A stretch of 64,000 bases of DNA from Seminavis robusta (lineage: Eukaryota; Bacillariophyta; Bacillariophyceae; Naviculales; Naviculaceae). The notes beneath the pieces are model-generated. The model was not told the DNA's origin. It was given only the letters and a program-made list of their open reading frames with translations, and ran no database searches. The stretch covers positions 45,675 through 109,674 of the forward strand of contig CAICTM010000135.1 in the NCBI GenBank assembly GCA_903772945.1. The letters are read 5' to 3'. The translations under genes and the position numbers were made by a program. Shown here in pieces: positions 1-9,305 of this stretch. The first letter of the stretch is position 1; the number at the start of each line of letters is the position of its first letter.

Positions 1-660
1 TGAGCCGAGTCATCCTATTGAATAGTGATTTATGCTGTTTCTAAGCCGATCTCTCGCCTTCTCAATTTATTGTTATCAAGAAATGCTGAAAATTGTACAG
101 TAAGAACCTGAGGTACTACTAGAAGCTGCAAGATGCTGAGTAGTGTCTAGTCACTAGAAATCTCTATGCAGGAAATGCTTAAAGAGAGGCGCTTTTAGGC
201 CCTACCGGTACGAGTACAGGTGTCTGAATGCTAGAATGTCCAAGAAACTACGAGTTGCGTGACACATGCGTGGAGCGTGGAGGCGTAGAGGTTCGGTGCT
301 AAACTCGTTCTCCAGAGCTGCGGAATCTCGACTAAAGAGTACCGTAGCCCCAGGTACAGCCGCTACGTTTCATCACTAAAGTCAACGAATCCTCTTTCTT
401 GGGAATTGGGCACTAACTATCCAGTACTCGTACTATTGGCCAGCTAAGGCCCGCCAGACCAGCAAAACGACGCACCATCTACTTCAGCTCTGGTCTGGTT
501 TCTGCAGTACAGCTCTGGTTACTCTGGTTGCCTTGACCTTGCCTTGACCCTCACCAAAATCCATCACAATTTTTATATCCATCTCTTGGAAACAAATCGC
601 ACTGCCGTAGCCACCAGCTAGCTAGAGCCCGTCGCAACTTCTTCTACAAAGCCACACAAG
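1..660. other. Intergenic, no gene seen
   Basis: I see no convincing reading frame or RNA gene here. The stretch holds scattered palindromes of the kind found throughout the window, such as TACCGGTA near 203 and GCTAGC near 616. The 540-620 part immediately before the next reading frame could be its promoter and leader, but I see no recognisable box. Confidence 0.5.
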
Positions 661-1167
661 ATGATTCCTACAACGATTTTCGTCCCCTGCAACCAAAAGG
701 AAGATGGCAAACGCCATGAACTTGACTGCCGCCGAGAATCCAAAGAAGATACTATGGCACTTGGGAGCAGCAATCAAGACACTCTGCTCGGCTTGTGCAC
801 TACTGGTTTGTCTGGCTCCCAAAGCACGCCCAACCTGACAACGCGAGAAATGTCCCGGTGGGGTGGCGGTGGTGGTGGACGCAACGATGAAGATCAGAGA
901 AACGCGACTGGCCCGTTGTTGCCTCCATTGGCTCTCTCAGCAGGGAGGAGGAGGGGATCCAGCATGACCCTGCCACCATCTGCCAAGTTTTCCGCAGAGC
1001 TCTCACTCAAAAAGATTCAACCCCCAAGACGTCCTGCTCGAAAGCAATCCACCGAGGCTTCATCACCATTTCTCCCGTCATTGTGCACAGTGCGACCGAA
1101 TGGAACGACACCAACAGGCCCCGCAAGTGGACCCGCCATGCCCGGCCGCCACATGCTCCAAGGGTGA
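661..1167 (+). CDS. Small disordered protein with a PPRRPARK motif
   Basis: I do not recognise this as a named family. The frame encodes 168 residues that are mostly polar and low in complexity, with a glycine run (about residues 69-75) and many Ser/Thr. Its notable element is KKIQPPRRPARKQSTEA near residues 117-133, a Pro-Arg motif followed by a basophilic phosphorylation-type site (R-K-Q-S). Similar motifs occur in three other small proteins of this window (24023, 26762, and 51877 on the minus strand), which is the main reason to think it is a gene. There is no signal peptide and no membrane segment. A second ATG at 754 would give a 137-residue product and is equally possible. The antisense strand is also partly open, so the coding claim is moderate. 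It could instead be a chance open frame. Confidence 0.4.
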   Translation: MIPTTIFVPCNQKEDGKRHELDCRRESKEDTMALGSSNQDTLLGLCTTGLSGSQSTPNLTTREMSRWGGGGGGRNDEDQRNATGPLLPPLALSAGRRRGSSMTLPPSAKFSAELSLKKIQPPRRPARKQSTEASSPFLPSLCTVRPNGTTPTGPASGPAMPGRHMLQG

Positions 1168-1977
1168 GCTGGCCGAAGAAAGCTTAGTTGGCTCAAAAAC
1201 TACATGATAGGTATACACATATTTTAGTAACAACAAAAGAAAGTTGCACTCATATTAAGAAAACCACTACTAGCAAGAACTTCTTTAAACGAGTTAGTTG
1301 GCTGCGCAGCATTTTGCAGATCTGGCTGATGATTGCGTGCTGCCTGAACTATCCACTTACTTCTCGTCTCGTCGCCCGTACGGTACGGTACACAAGTGTA
1401 GATGCCAAGGAGTAGCAAACCATCTTGTTGGTTGATGGCAACTTTTGATAGCGCGGGAGTTGGAAGGTGAGTGCGTTTTGCCGCAAGCCAGCGAGGAATA
1501 GCCATCTGGAGGGGCGTCCAATCTTCGTGATTGATCATTCTTTTACGATTACAAAGCATTCTGGTCGGGGCTCAACCTGTGGCTACTACTCTGGTAGCTC
1601 GAGATTGAAGCATGGGCAAAAGGCTGCTACTACATACATGCAGGAGTATGCACCAATGTCACATCAACCACCAGAAAGTTCGGACACGGCCGGCTGGGCT
1701 TGCCTGCTGCCTTTTCTAGCTAGCTAGCTTATTCGGAGTTTTAGGGGGGGTCAGGCACCAGCGCGGGGGAGGGAAAAGAAAAAAGAAAGGGAGAGGGTTA
1801 ACCGTTGAGATTCCAAATTCCGAACAGTGAGCCGGTCGGCACACATCCGGCACTCCGAACCTGGCAAACGGATACTCTCTTACTTAGAGGAAAGAGGGGA
1901 AATGGCAATGACCTGGTCATCCGCCCCTCTTCCTTTAAATATCCAACCATAGGTAAGACGTCCAAAGAACAATAAAT
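1168..1977. other. Intergenic, no gene seen
   Basis: Only short unrelated open frames. Palindromic runs around GTACGGTAC (about 1378) and TAGCTAGCTAGC (about 1718) are present. The left end of the transposon that starts somewhere before 1978 should lie here, but I could not identify a terminal inverted repeat by eye. Confidence 0.45.
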
Positions 1978-2900
1978 ATGTCAGCAAATACGTCAGTGGG
2001 ATTGAAATCGTCACAGAAATTTCAAATGAGCGATCTAACGAATACCTGGCCGACTCGCTTTTCCTCTTCCTTCGCTGGAACCATACCCTCCCATTATTTT
2101 CGTTCGATTCCATTCAAAATCGACGTACCATCAAACAGCAAGATCAGGAGCAACAACAACAACAACTGTCGACAGATCTCGACAATGAGGATCGCAACTA
2201 CTAGTCGAAGCTTCTCACAGTGGCTATTGAGTGTTGCTCATGTTTATCCGTTCAATGAGTTGAGAGTCACAAGGCATGGATTCACTTGCAAGTACATCAT
2301 TGTGGAGGAGCGACACCTCCTCACCAACCACCAGACGATTGATTGTTGGCCAGCAAATGAAGTGCCCAATCTTGAGGAGTTGATCTACCAAGGAGGATGC
2401 AAGCCTCTTCCTCCTGAAATGACAAGCATCATGGATTACATGTTTGATTGGGGACTTCAGAAGAGTGTCGGTCCAAAATGGTACAATCATGTGCTCTCCA
2501 CGCTTTATGAAATGCTGGAGGGACCAGATGGCTGTGAGAGGAAGGACATCTTCATTGAGTGCATCTTTTGGTTGGTGAGGGAGAGGCTTATGGAGGCTGA
2601 GAGCATGTATGACTTCTACTCGAATGAAGGACAAGAGATTGTGCAAGCTTGGAATGAGTATCTTATCCATTGGTATGACTACAACAACAAAACTTTCTTT
2701 GGTAGCTTTGTTTCCATGAGTGAGAGATTTGTTCAAGATTGCTTTGAAGACTTTGACACTCTTGGAGGATGGAGACAGAGCAACAACAACCAACCGGCAC
2801 CAACCAGGACCTTGAATGTAAGTTAATGGCTACATAAGAAAAGAATTTGTCACTGCACATCTAATTATCTGTTCTTATTTCTATGCAGAGTATCCACTAA
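1978..2900 (+). CDS. Transposon-associated accessory protein, spliced (unknown function)
   Basis: The open frame from the ATG at 1978 runs 280 codons to an intron that I place at 2818-2888 (71 bp), with donor GTAAGT and acceptor CTATGCAG. The second exon adds only Ser-Ile-His and stops at 2900, giving about 283 residues. Without splicing the frame would read three codons into the intron and stop. I know no family for it. It is rich in Trp, Phe and acidic residues (WYNHVLSTLYEMLEG, FIECIFWLVRERLMEAE), looks globular and helical, and has no zinc or nuclease motif that I can see. The last 20 bases overlap, tail to tail, the end of the transposase frame on the other strand, so I infer it is the second gene of the same element. 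An internal Met at residue 69 is an alternative start. Confidence 0.6.
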
Positions 2901-5856
2901 ATCTAGATTGGCAATTGGCATCATGAGGTGGTCTTCCTCTCCTATGAGTCAACCACTGGCAGTATCGCTGACAGCAGCCATTTGGTGGAGGTGGCTGGAA
3001 AGGAGATGGCTGTATAGGTTGGAATTGCCGCATTTGCATGGCGAGTTGCATCATTTGAATCTGTTGTTGTTGAAATTGAAGCAGGTTACTCATGTAATTG
3101 TTTGTTGTTTGTGCCACAGCTGCTTGGGTTGGTGGTGGAGGTGGCTGTGGTGGACCGATTGCTGGTGGTTCTGTTGGACGTGGTGGCTCTGTTGGAGGTG
3201 GTGGACGTGGTGGTTCTGTTGGAGGTGGTGGACCGATTGCTGGTGGACGTGGTGCTCCAGTGCAAGCTGCACAAAGACAACAATCATTGGGTGCATACTT
3301 CTGCCGCTGTGGTTTGAATGCAACAATGAACTCTGAAAAGAACCTCTCTCCATTATCCTGTGGCAATGGCTCTGCATTAGGAAATGGTTCATTGAGACCC
3401 ACAGCCACTGCTAGCTCATTTAGGTAAGCCAACTCTGAATGGTTCCAGTATGGAACAACCTTTTCCCATCCAGCTGGAATTGACCTCCTCTCTTCCAGAC
3501 TGATTCTTGACAGGAAGGCTCTCTTGTGTCGAATGTTGAGGTTGTATCTGGCTGTTCCAGCAAGGTTGAGTGCATCAGCAAGAGACCTCCTCATACCACT
3601 ATTGGCAAAATGGGCAAACTTGTCATGGAATGCTTCCAGTTTGGATTCTCCTCTCCTTGACAGATACTCAGGGAGGCTGTGCTTGGAGTTGGGCGATGGA
3701 AGGATTGTGTCATACATGTCTTCCAAAGGCAGTGGATCAGCCAAGTGAATGGCTTTGTCAACACAGTTCTCTACTGCTGGCTTGGTGTCAGCAGTGAACA
3801 AGGTAAAGTTCTTGATTGGATCCAGTCGGCCCTGTCCTGGCTGGCTACCATCACTGGCAGTCACCTTGTATCTGCAGAACCACTGTTGCAACTTCTGTCT
3901 CATGGTCTCTGGTTCTCTCATCTTCTTCCTTAGATATTTGGAGTACCTAGCTCTGAAGACCTTGGAAGCTTGCATATCGGAGATCTCTGCCATGGAGTAG
4001 TGCTTGCCATTGGAGGACAAGAGGCCATGTTTCAATGCATGGAGAAGTTTCTCATAGTCATCTGGTGAGTACACATACAGGCAATCCAAGAGGTCCGTCA
4101 GTGCTTGAGAGTAATCAATGTGTCCTTTCCTCAAAGTTGACAGGATCCTCTTCTCATAATGAAACAGGCCTAGCCTTCCCTCGATTCCTGGAAAGAGTAT
4201 CTCCCAGTAGTCATCCTTGTTGGGCCAAGTGTCACTGTACATGGCAGCAGGGTTGAAGTGGCTCCTCCTTGCTAGCTGCATGGCTGCATGTGAGAAGTGG
4301 ATGGTCTTGGTGGTGGGAACCAGAACTGCAGAAGCAATCTCTCCAGTCTCAGTAGCAGCATCCCAAACAGCACCAGCACCAAGACTCTTGCTGTAGTTCT
4401 TGATTACCTGGAAGGTATGGTCTTGGCAGAAGATTCCTTTGTTGCACTTGACACTTTGGATCTCTCTTGTGTGCCTTTGGTTGTCACTAATCCTCCATGG
4501 ATTCCTGTTTGAAGCACAGGCAGCATCATAGATGTCACGGATGGTATCACCAAGAGGAGGAAACTGTCTTATGTAAGTGCCATCCTTTTGAAGAAAGGGA
4601 TCTGGTTCTGTTTGATTTCCTTCCCAATAGGAGAAGTATGACGTCATGGATCTAATGAAGTCTCTGTTGATTGCATTGTAGATTAGGCGGCTGCAGAGTT
4701 CTCCATTTCCATAGGTCAACATGATGGATTCGAAAGTCTCAGTGGCGGTCCTGTCCAAGTGGCATGCCTTGTTTGGAAGGGCATACTTTGACTCCACAGG
4801 ATAGAGGAGAGCAGCATGCTGTGGGATTGTGCACAAGACTTCAGCACTGTTGGCATTGAATACCCTGCTGCAGCAGTCACACTTCATTGACATGACAATG
4901 CACCAAGATGGAGCTCCAGTGATGCCAAAGATAGGGAACAAGGTCTTGTTCTTTGACCAGTTATGCCTCTCATTCTTGAGTTGGCCAGAGCATCTACCAT
5001 CAGGACAAGACACAGCAATACCACACCTATTCCAGTCCACCATGAGGAGTTTCTGGCCAACAATAGAGTGATAATGGGGAGATTTGAATTGCTCCTCTGT
5101 GGATGGAACTGTCATGGTGAGTCCTTCAAAATGTTGGTGGAAGAGTTGTGGATTCCTTGGCCGGATAATGGATTCTGACACAGCTTCAGCCAGTGCTAGC
5201 ATAGCCAGTGGTGCTCCTTTGGTCTTGTGCTTTTCGACAAAGGCAGAATCCTTTACAAGAGTGGTTACCTTTTCACAAAGAGCTACTGGAGTTGTGTTGG
5301 TTCTGGGTGTCTTCTGTTGCCGGCTCTGATTTGGTTTGGCTGTGTTTGTTCTAGCAGCAAAGAAGGCATCTCCATTCTCCTTTGTTGAGTGCTTCCAGCT
5401 TCCTCTCTCATTCAGTGGAAGAGGAGCACTGAAGTGCCTTGTGAGTCTTCTGCTCTCTCTGATGGTTTCCATTGTCAGCTCATTCAAACCTCCTCTTCCT
5501 CTTGTTACTGTATTCTTAATACAGAAGACAGAGTGTGATCTCTTGGGGACTCTGAGACCAAGATGTCTGGCCTTACAGATGACACAGTTCTTGAGTGGAT
5601 CAAAGACTTCTGCTACCTCTCCTCCCAGTGTTGTTTGGGGTCCTTCTTCTCTGGCTCTCTTGGATCTGTTGTTGTTGTTGGCAGCCAGTTGGTAGGCTCT
5701 CTTCTGTTGCGAGTTCCTCTGTTGACTTTGGCAGCCCATTCCTCCATTGTGAGTGGTAGCTGCTGTTGCTGTTGCTGCTGTTGCTGCTGCTGTTCCGGTC
5801 ATGATGATGCTGCTTGGCTGAGATAATGACTGTCGAGTTGAAGCGAGCGGCAGCAT
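2881..5856 (-). CDS. DDE-type transposase candidate with Cys-rich zinc domains
   Basis: A single 991-residue frame; the first Met is at 5856 and a Met at residue 19 (5802) is also plausible. In order: an Ala/Thr-rich start and a basic SKRAREE stretch (possible nuclear signal); a zinc-type CVICKARH...HSVFC cluster (about 91-115); a central Cys-rich region (CPDGRCSGQL, then CDCCSRVF) resembling the DUF6729-type domain that accompanies transposases; then a core with FCQDHTFQVIKNY, MYSDTWPNKDDYW and GLFHYEKRI, which I read as an RNase-H-like DDE core with Asp residues in the first two motifs. The tail is Pro-rich (repeated TEPPRP), then Gln/Met-rich. No symbol is given because the superfamily is not certain. 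The Pro-rich tail makes several long spurious open frames on the other strand at 2908-3430. Confidence 0.75.
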   Translation of the reverse strand: MLPLASTRQSLSQPSSIIMTGTAAATAATATAATTHNGGMGCQSQQRNSQQKRAYQLAANNNNRSKRAREEGPQTTLGGEVAEVFDPLKNCVICKARHLGLRVPKRSHSVFCIKNTVTRGRGGLNELTMETIRESRRLTRHFSAPLPLNERGSWKHSTKENGDAFFAARTNTAKPNQSRQQKTPRTNTTPVALCEKVTTLVKDSAFVEKHKTKGAPLAMLALAEAVSESIIRPRNPQLFHQHFEGLTMTVPSTEEQFKSPHYHSIVGQKLLMVDWNRCGIAVSCPDGRCSGQLKNERHNWSKNKTLFPIFGITGAPSWCIVMSMKCDCCSRVFNANSAEVLCTIPQHAALLYPVESKYALPNKACHLDRTATETFESIMLTYGNGELCSRLIYNAINRDFIRSMTSYFSYWEGNQTEPDPFLQKDGTYIRQFPPLGDTIRDIYDAACASNRNPWRISDNQRHTREIQSVKCNKGIFCQDHTFQVIKNYSKSLGAGAVWDAATETGEIASAVLVPTTKTIHFSHAAMQLARRSHFNPAAMYSDTWPNKDDYWEILFPGIEGRLGLFHYEKRILSTLRKGHIDYSQALTDLLDCLYVYSPDDYEKLLHALKHGLLSSNGKHYSMAEISDMQASKVFRARYSKYLRKKMREPETMRQKLQQWFCRYKVTASDGSQPGQGRLDPIKNFTLFTADTKPAVENCVDKAIHLADPLPLEDMYDTILPSPNSKHSLPEYLSRRGESKLEAFHDKFAHFANSGMRRSLADALNLAGTARYNLNIRHKRAFLSRISLEERRSIPAGWEKVVPYWNHSELAYLNELAVAVGLNEPFPNAEPLPQDNGERFFSEFIVAFKPQRQKYAPNDCCLCAACTGAPRPPAIGPPPPTEPPRPPPPTEPPRPTEPPAIGPPQPPPPPTQAAVAQTTNNYMSNLLQFQQQQIQMMQLAMQMRQFQPIQPSPFQPPPPNGCCQRYCQWLTHRRGRPPHDANCQSRFSGYSA

Positions 5857-6912
5857 GTGAGCGGCAGCATGTCATGTCATTGTCGATCCTGTGGTCGCGA
5901 TCGGAGGAATCCGAGTTTCGTTGTTGTCGAAAACAGAAAATGGTGACTAGGTAGCACAGTTTCCCTGTAATCTTTATAAATGGTACGTTAAGTATATTTG
6001 AATTTCGCCGACTCATTTGCTGATGTCATAGGTTGATTAGCCAATCAGATTTCTGCCTTTCACCGCTTTCACCCTTAGTATTCAGGTAGTCGTCGACAAC
6101 ACCATTCAAAAAGCACCTGCATCGGCTCCCTGCCTCTTTGAACTGACCATACAAGATATCTACGGCACACGGCCAGTCAGACCACTGGACTTTGATCTTC
6201 GGAGTCAATGGATGTTCTATGGCTGCTTGCATAATGGATGGTCATGAATTGAAAGGTCTAGTCAGTGGTACTTTGTTTTGCTTTGTAGGAACAGTTACTG
6301 ACCAGCCATTGGACTGGGACTGCCTTCACAGGGCTTACACTCCTGGAGCGATCTTGATGCAATGCAGTATCCAGTGGTGGGGAAAATTCTGTGGTGGGCT
6401 GGTAGATACCGGTATTGCTGAAGCACAGAGTGCTTTGGAACATGTCAACCCTGCCTCTTGCGTGAAAGCAAAAGATCAACCAACCCGACCAAAGCGAGCG
6501 ACTTCACTCACTGCAGCAGCAGAAGCAAGTGACGGCCTCACCAGTTTGCTTGACTCGACTCGTGCGGTAACAAGGTACCAGTATTGATTGCAAAGCTTTC
6601 CTACCAGCGAACTCGCTACCTACCGCTAACTATCGATAGCCACTGGCGCTGCCAATAACCTGCGCAACAGCGAGGACCGTGCTGTGTGTCGAGTAGCTGT
6701 CGAGCAACTAGCTAGCTAGCCTGACTTGACTACTACTACTAGCTAGCTAGGCTACTACTACCGGTAGCTAGCTAGTAGTTGTAGACTTGCAGTGCATGGT
6801 TCCGAAAGATCCATTCAAGAATGGAGTTGCGGGAGTGACGCCTGCAAGCTTGAGGACCCGCCAGGTGAAGACATCAATTTGAAAGATCGACACGATTGCG
6901 CTGGACAAAAAA
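5857..6912. other. Intergenic, no gene seen
   Basis: The 5857-6000 part is probably leader/promoter and right end of the transposon. The open frame at 6192-6587 has no recognisable features and I leave it out. A low-complexity palindromic cluster occupies about 6704-6780. Confidence 0.45.
6704..6780. repeat. Palindromic GCTAGC / TACCGGTA cluster
   Basis: Runs of CTAGCTAGCTAG flank a TACCGGTA core and CTACTACTA triplets. Parts of the two sides are inverted copies of each other (CTACTAGCTAGCTA against TAGCTAGCTAGTAG), so the DNA could fold as a hairpin. This is the densest example of a pattern seen across the window. Confidence 0.7.
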
Positions 6913-7854
6913 ATGAAGAGGGGTTGCACAAAAACACCACCCACCGCCATGACGAGATACGGTGTGGTAAACCGCAGCAGTGTGGTTACACTACTACTTG
7001 GTTTATTGCTGCTGGCTACTACTACTTCCAGTGCAACGGCTCAGACGACAGTTGGTATTCCAGGACTATTTGAAGTGAACTTTTCCCTGCCAGATGAAGT
7101 AAACGACGCCATTGAAGATGTCGGTGACTTTTTTGGTGAATTACTGGGCGACGACGATGATGACAGCGTCGGCGACGACGACGACGACGCCTTTGACTTG
7201 TTTGGCGGCTTGGAAAACTTTACCCTCGACATTGACTTTGACGAGCTGTTCACGGATCTGGGTGAATTCATTGGAGAATCTCTGAGAAATTTTACGCTTC
7301 CAGCCGAGCTACAAGATTTGTTTAGTCTTCCCGAATTTGACGATGTGGAATTTTCGTTTGGTGGAAACTGCACGCTCTGCGATGTACCCAATATGACACT
7401 GAATGGAACAGTCGACAGCATTCCCTGCAAAGATTGGGAACTTGTGGCAAAACTGGGAATTGTGGATGGAACCACACAGTGCGACTTGTTACGAGTGGTT
7501 GCCGCTGAACACTGCGGTTGTCCGGTGCCAGATGTCAATGAGGGCAGAACGTGTCCCATTTGTCCCGGAGAGGGAGAAGAACCGGGTGTCTACCCTGGCA
7601 GATTTCTGGATACCGTGGGTGTCACATGCTGGGATCTGTTGAATCCTCCAGCGGTAGATGGAAACCAGACTTGCAATACCATTGAGACCATTGCTTCTCA
7701 ATGCCTTTGTAGCGTTATCACAGAGACACTGCCGCCAGAAGTGGATAGAGCCGTTTCCCGTGCTGTAACAAGCGCCGCAACAACAACAACCAGCACACAG
7801 TCTCTAGCCTTGGTTATTCTGGCTGTGGCATCTTGGAGCATGCTATTGTTATAA
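6913..7854 (+). CDS. Secreted GPI-type protein with two Cys repeats
   Basis: A 313-residue protein predicted to go to the cell surface. The first Met gives a long basic lead; the Met at 6949 (residue 13) gives a cleaner signal peptide, with a Leu-rich core VVTLLLGLLLLA and likely cleavage after SATA. The middle is strongly acidic (two runs of four to five Asp, residues about 75-92). The C-terminal half has two related Cys modules: CTLCDVPNMT...IPCKDWE...CDLLRVV...CGCP and CPICPGE...VTCWDLL...CNTIETIASQCLCS, each with C-x2-C, a C-x-D/W pair and a C-x-C close. N-glycosylation sites (NFT, NMT, NGT) are frequent. The last 20 residues are hydrophobic (LALVILAVASWSMLLL) after a Thr/Ser-rich stretch, as in GPI anchor signals. 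Similar Cys modules are known to me from diatom surface proteins of unknown role; the function is not known. Confidence 0.75.
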   Translation: MKRGCTKTPPTAMTRYGVVNRSSVVTLLLGLLLLATTTSSATAQTTVGIPGLFEVNFSLPDEVNDAIEDVGDFFGELLGDDDDDSVGDDDDDAFDLFGGLENFTLDIDFDELFTDLGEFIGESLRNFTLPAELQDLFSLPEFDDVEFSFGGNCTLCDVPNMTLNGTVDSIPCKDWELVAKLGIVDGTTQCDLLRVVAAEHCGCPVPDVNEGRTCPICPGEGEEPGVYPGRFLDTVGVTCWDLLNPPAVDGNQTCNTIETIASQCLCSVITETLPPEVDRAVSRAVTSAATTTTSTQSLALVILAVASWSMLLL

Positions 7855-9056
7855 TACATGAAGAGGATGACGAGGCCAGTAGCTAGATAGAGCCAAAGCC
7901 ACAATCTGTTTAGTAGAGTGTAGATGGTAAATAGAAGTATAACCTACGCTAAGCCTATGACTTGTAGCGTCTAAGACCACTCTGGCACAGGCTTCCTGCA
8001 TACCAATTTATCTATATCCTTTTGGATGCTGACTGATTAGAGTAGTGTCATGTCCTACCGGTAGACTAGTAGCACAGATTGAATCGAATCATTCCTGTCT
8101 GATGGTTGTGGAAACCCGGAGCAAGAAAAGAAGAATTCTTTAGGCGAGCCAGGATTATGTTCAATGCTCTGGAATATTGATCGAATCGAATCGGAATCAA
8201 CCCTGCTCAAAGTGTGGTTTCGTGCCACATATCCAAGGCCTACCTACCGTATCCCACCAGTATCCATCATTGATGATTGGATCCGATACGATTCCTTCTG
8301 CTGTCTCAAACTCGATCTGCTAGATACAACCATGAAAGCGTGCCAACAGTTGCCCAGCTAGCTAGTAGGCATCAGCCACTGGTAGCTATAGGTACCGTTG
8401 GCTTCATTTGGCCTCCACAAGGTACCAGTACCGTTGGCTTCATTTGGGCCCTACAACAAGTCTATGAATCCTTTTCATCATTTCAAGAGCATGATATCAT
8501 AAAGGAAATCCTCAAGTCATCCTCCCAACTCAGATCCCTTCATTCCCTGACTGTGGGTTCACAGACAACAGTCTGCCCCTCCAACCATGGAAGCTTTTCT
8601 TGCGGGTGCCAGTCTTTTCAAGCGCAGCGAGACAAGGGGGATCCGTTGCAGCTAGCAAAAAGAGTGGATCATTGGTGCCATCCATAGCACTTTTCCAGGA
8701 GAAGACACACTTGGTTTGTCCACTACATACACTGCATAGCAGCACATACCAACTCGATTCGTTCCTGCAGCTACGCCACAACCAAGCAAGAGCAGAGATA
8801 AAAACCATGGCAACCCATAAGTTATAATAGCTTCACTAGATACGGTATGTAATGTTGTACCCCTCGTGTTCTTTCCATTTATTCTCAAGGCATTCCAAGT
8901 GTGTGGGATGTCCAAATGAGAAATAATGGTGGTAGCTAGGTAGCCAATCGCAAAAACTCTTGGCATGAATCATGATTGGGGATGATTGCTCTGTCTGTTG
9001 TCACGCCGCATGAATCAGAATCGAATCGCTCTACCACTCTTCCCACCCACCGTCAA
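7855..9056. other. Intergenic, no gene seen apart from a short repeat
   Basis: Short open frames only, none with recognisable features. Includes a 36-bp-spaced direct repeat at 8391-8450 and the usual TACCGGTA palindromes (about 8056). Confidence 0.45.
8391..8450. repeat. Two-copy direct repeat, 36-bp spacing
   Basis: The string TACCGTTGGCTTCATTTGG occurs twice, starting at 8393 and 8429, each followed by GCC or GGCC. It lies in non-coding DNA. Two copies only, so a local duplication is the simplest reading. Confidence 0.7.
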
Positions 9057-9305
9057 TCAAAATTCCTCGCCAGCATCTTCTGGGACCAAGTTCAACACAT
9101 CTTGAATGGTAGCGTATAGCCTTGCTGCCATAGCGGCGCGATTGCCATCCATGCTACTAGCAGCGTCCTCAAGGTCATGGCTTTGTCTGTTGGCAGTAGC
9201 CTGCTCTTGCATGTACCTCCCGATCTGGGCTGTCGTCAATCTCTGGTGGACATTTCCTTGACCCGAGGCACCACTGGATGCGTCTTTATCACTTGAGTTG
9301 GGCAT
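9057..9305 (-). CDS. Possible small hydrophilic protein
   Basis: An 82-residue frame starting at the ATG at 9305. It begins MPNSSDKDASSGASGQG and continues with a likely helix (RLTTAQIGRYMQEQATANRQ) and a second helix near the end (AAMAARLYATIQDVLNLV). No signal peptide, zinc residues or membrane segment. I do not recognise it. The amino-acid composition looks protein-like rather than random, but its length and lack of a family keep confidence low. Confidence 0.3.
   Translation of the reverse strand: MPNSSDKDASSGASGQGNVHQRLTTAQIGRYMQEQATANRQSHDLEDAASSMDGNRAAMAARLYATIQDVLNLVPEDAGEEF

Larger units (their letters stand above)
1978..5856. mobile_element. DNA transposon with two convergent genes (minimum extent)
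   Basis: The interval covers the transposase candidate on the minus strand and its tail-to-tail partner on the plus strand, which overlap by 20 bp at their 3' ends. I infer one element because of the overlap and the transposase-like core. True ends lie outside this interval: I searched about 1740-1977 and 5857-6200 for terminal inverted repeats and target duplications by eye and found none that I trust. Both frames are intact, which suggests recent activity. Confidence 0.5.

Noticed and set aside
2908-3430. Long plus-strand frames rich in Trp, Gly or Leu/Val
   Set aside because: They are the reverse side of the Pro-rich tail of the transposase; low-complexity DNA keeps all frames open.
6192-6587. 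131-codon frame after the transposon
   Set aside because: No domain and the opposite strand is open as well; no supporting context.
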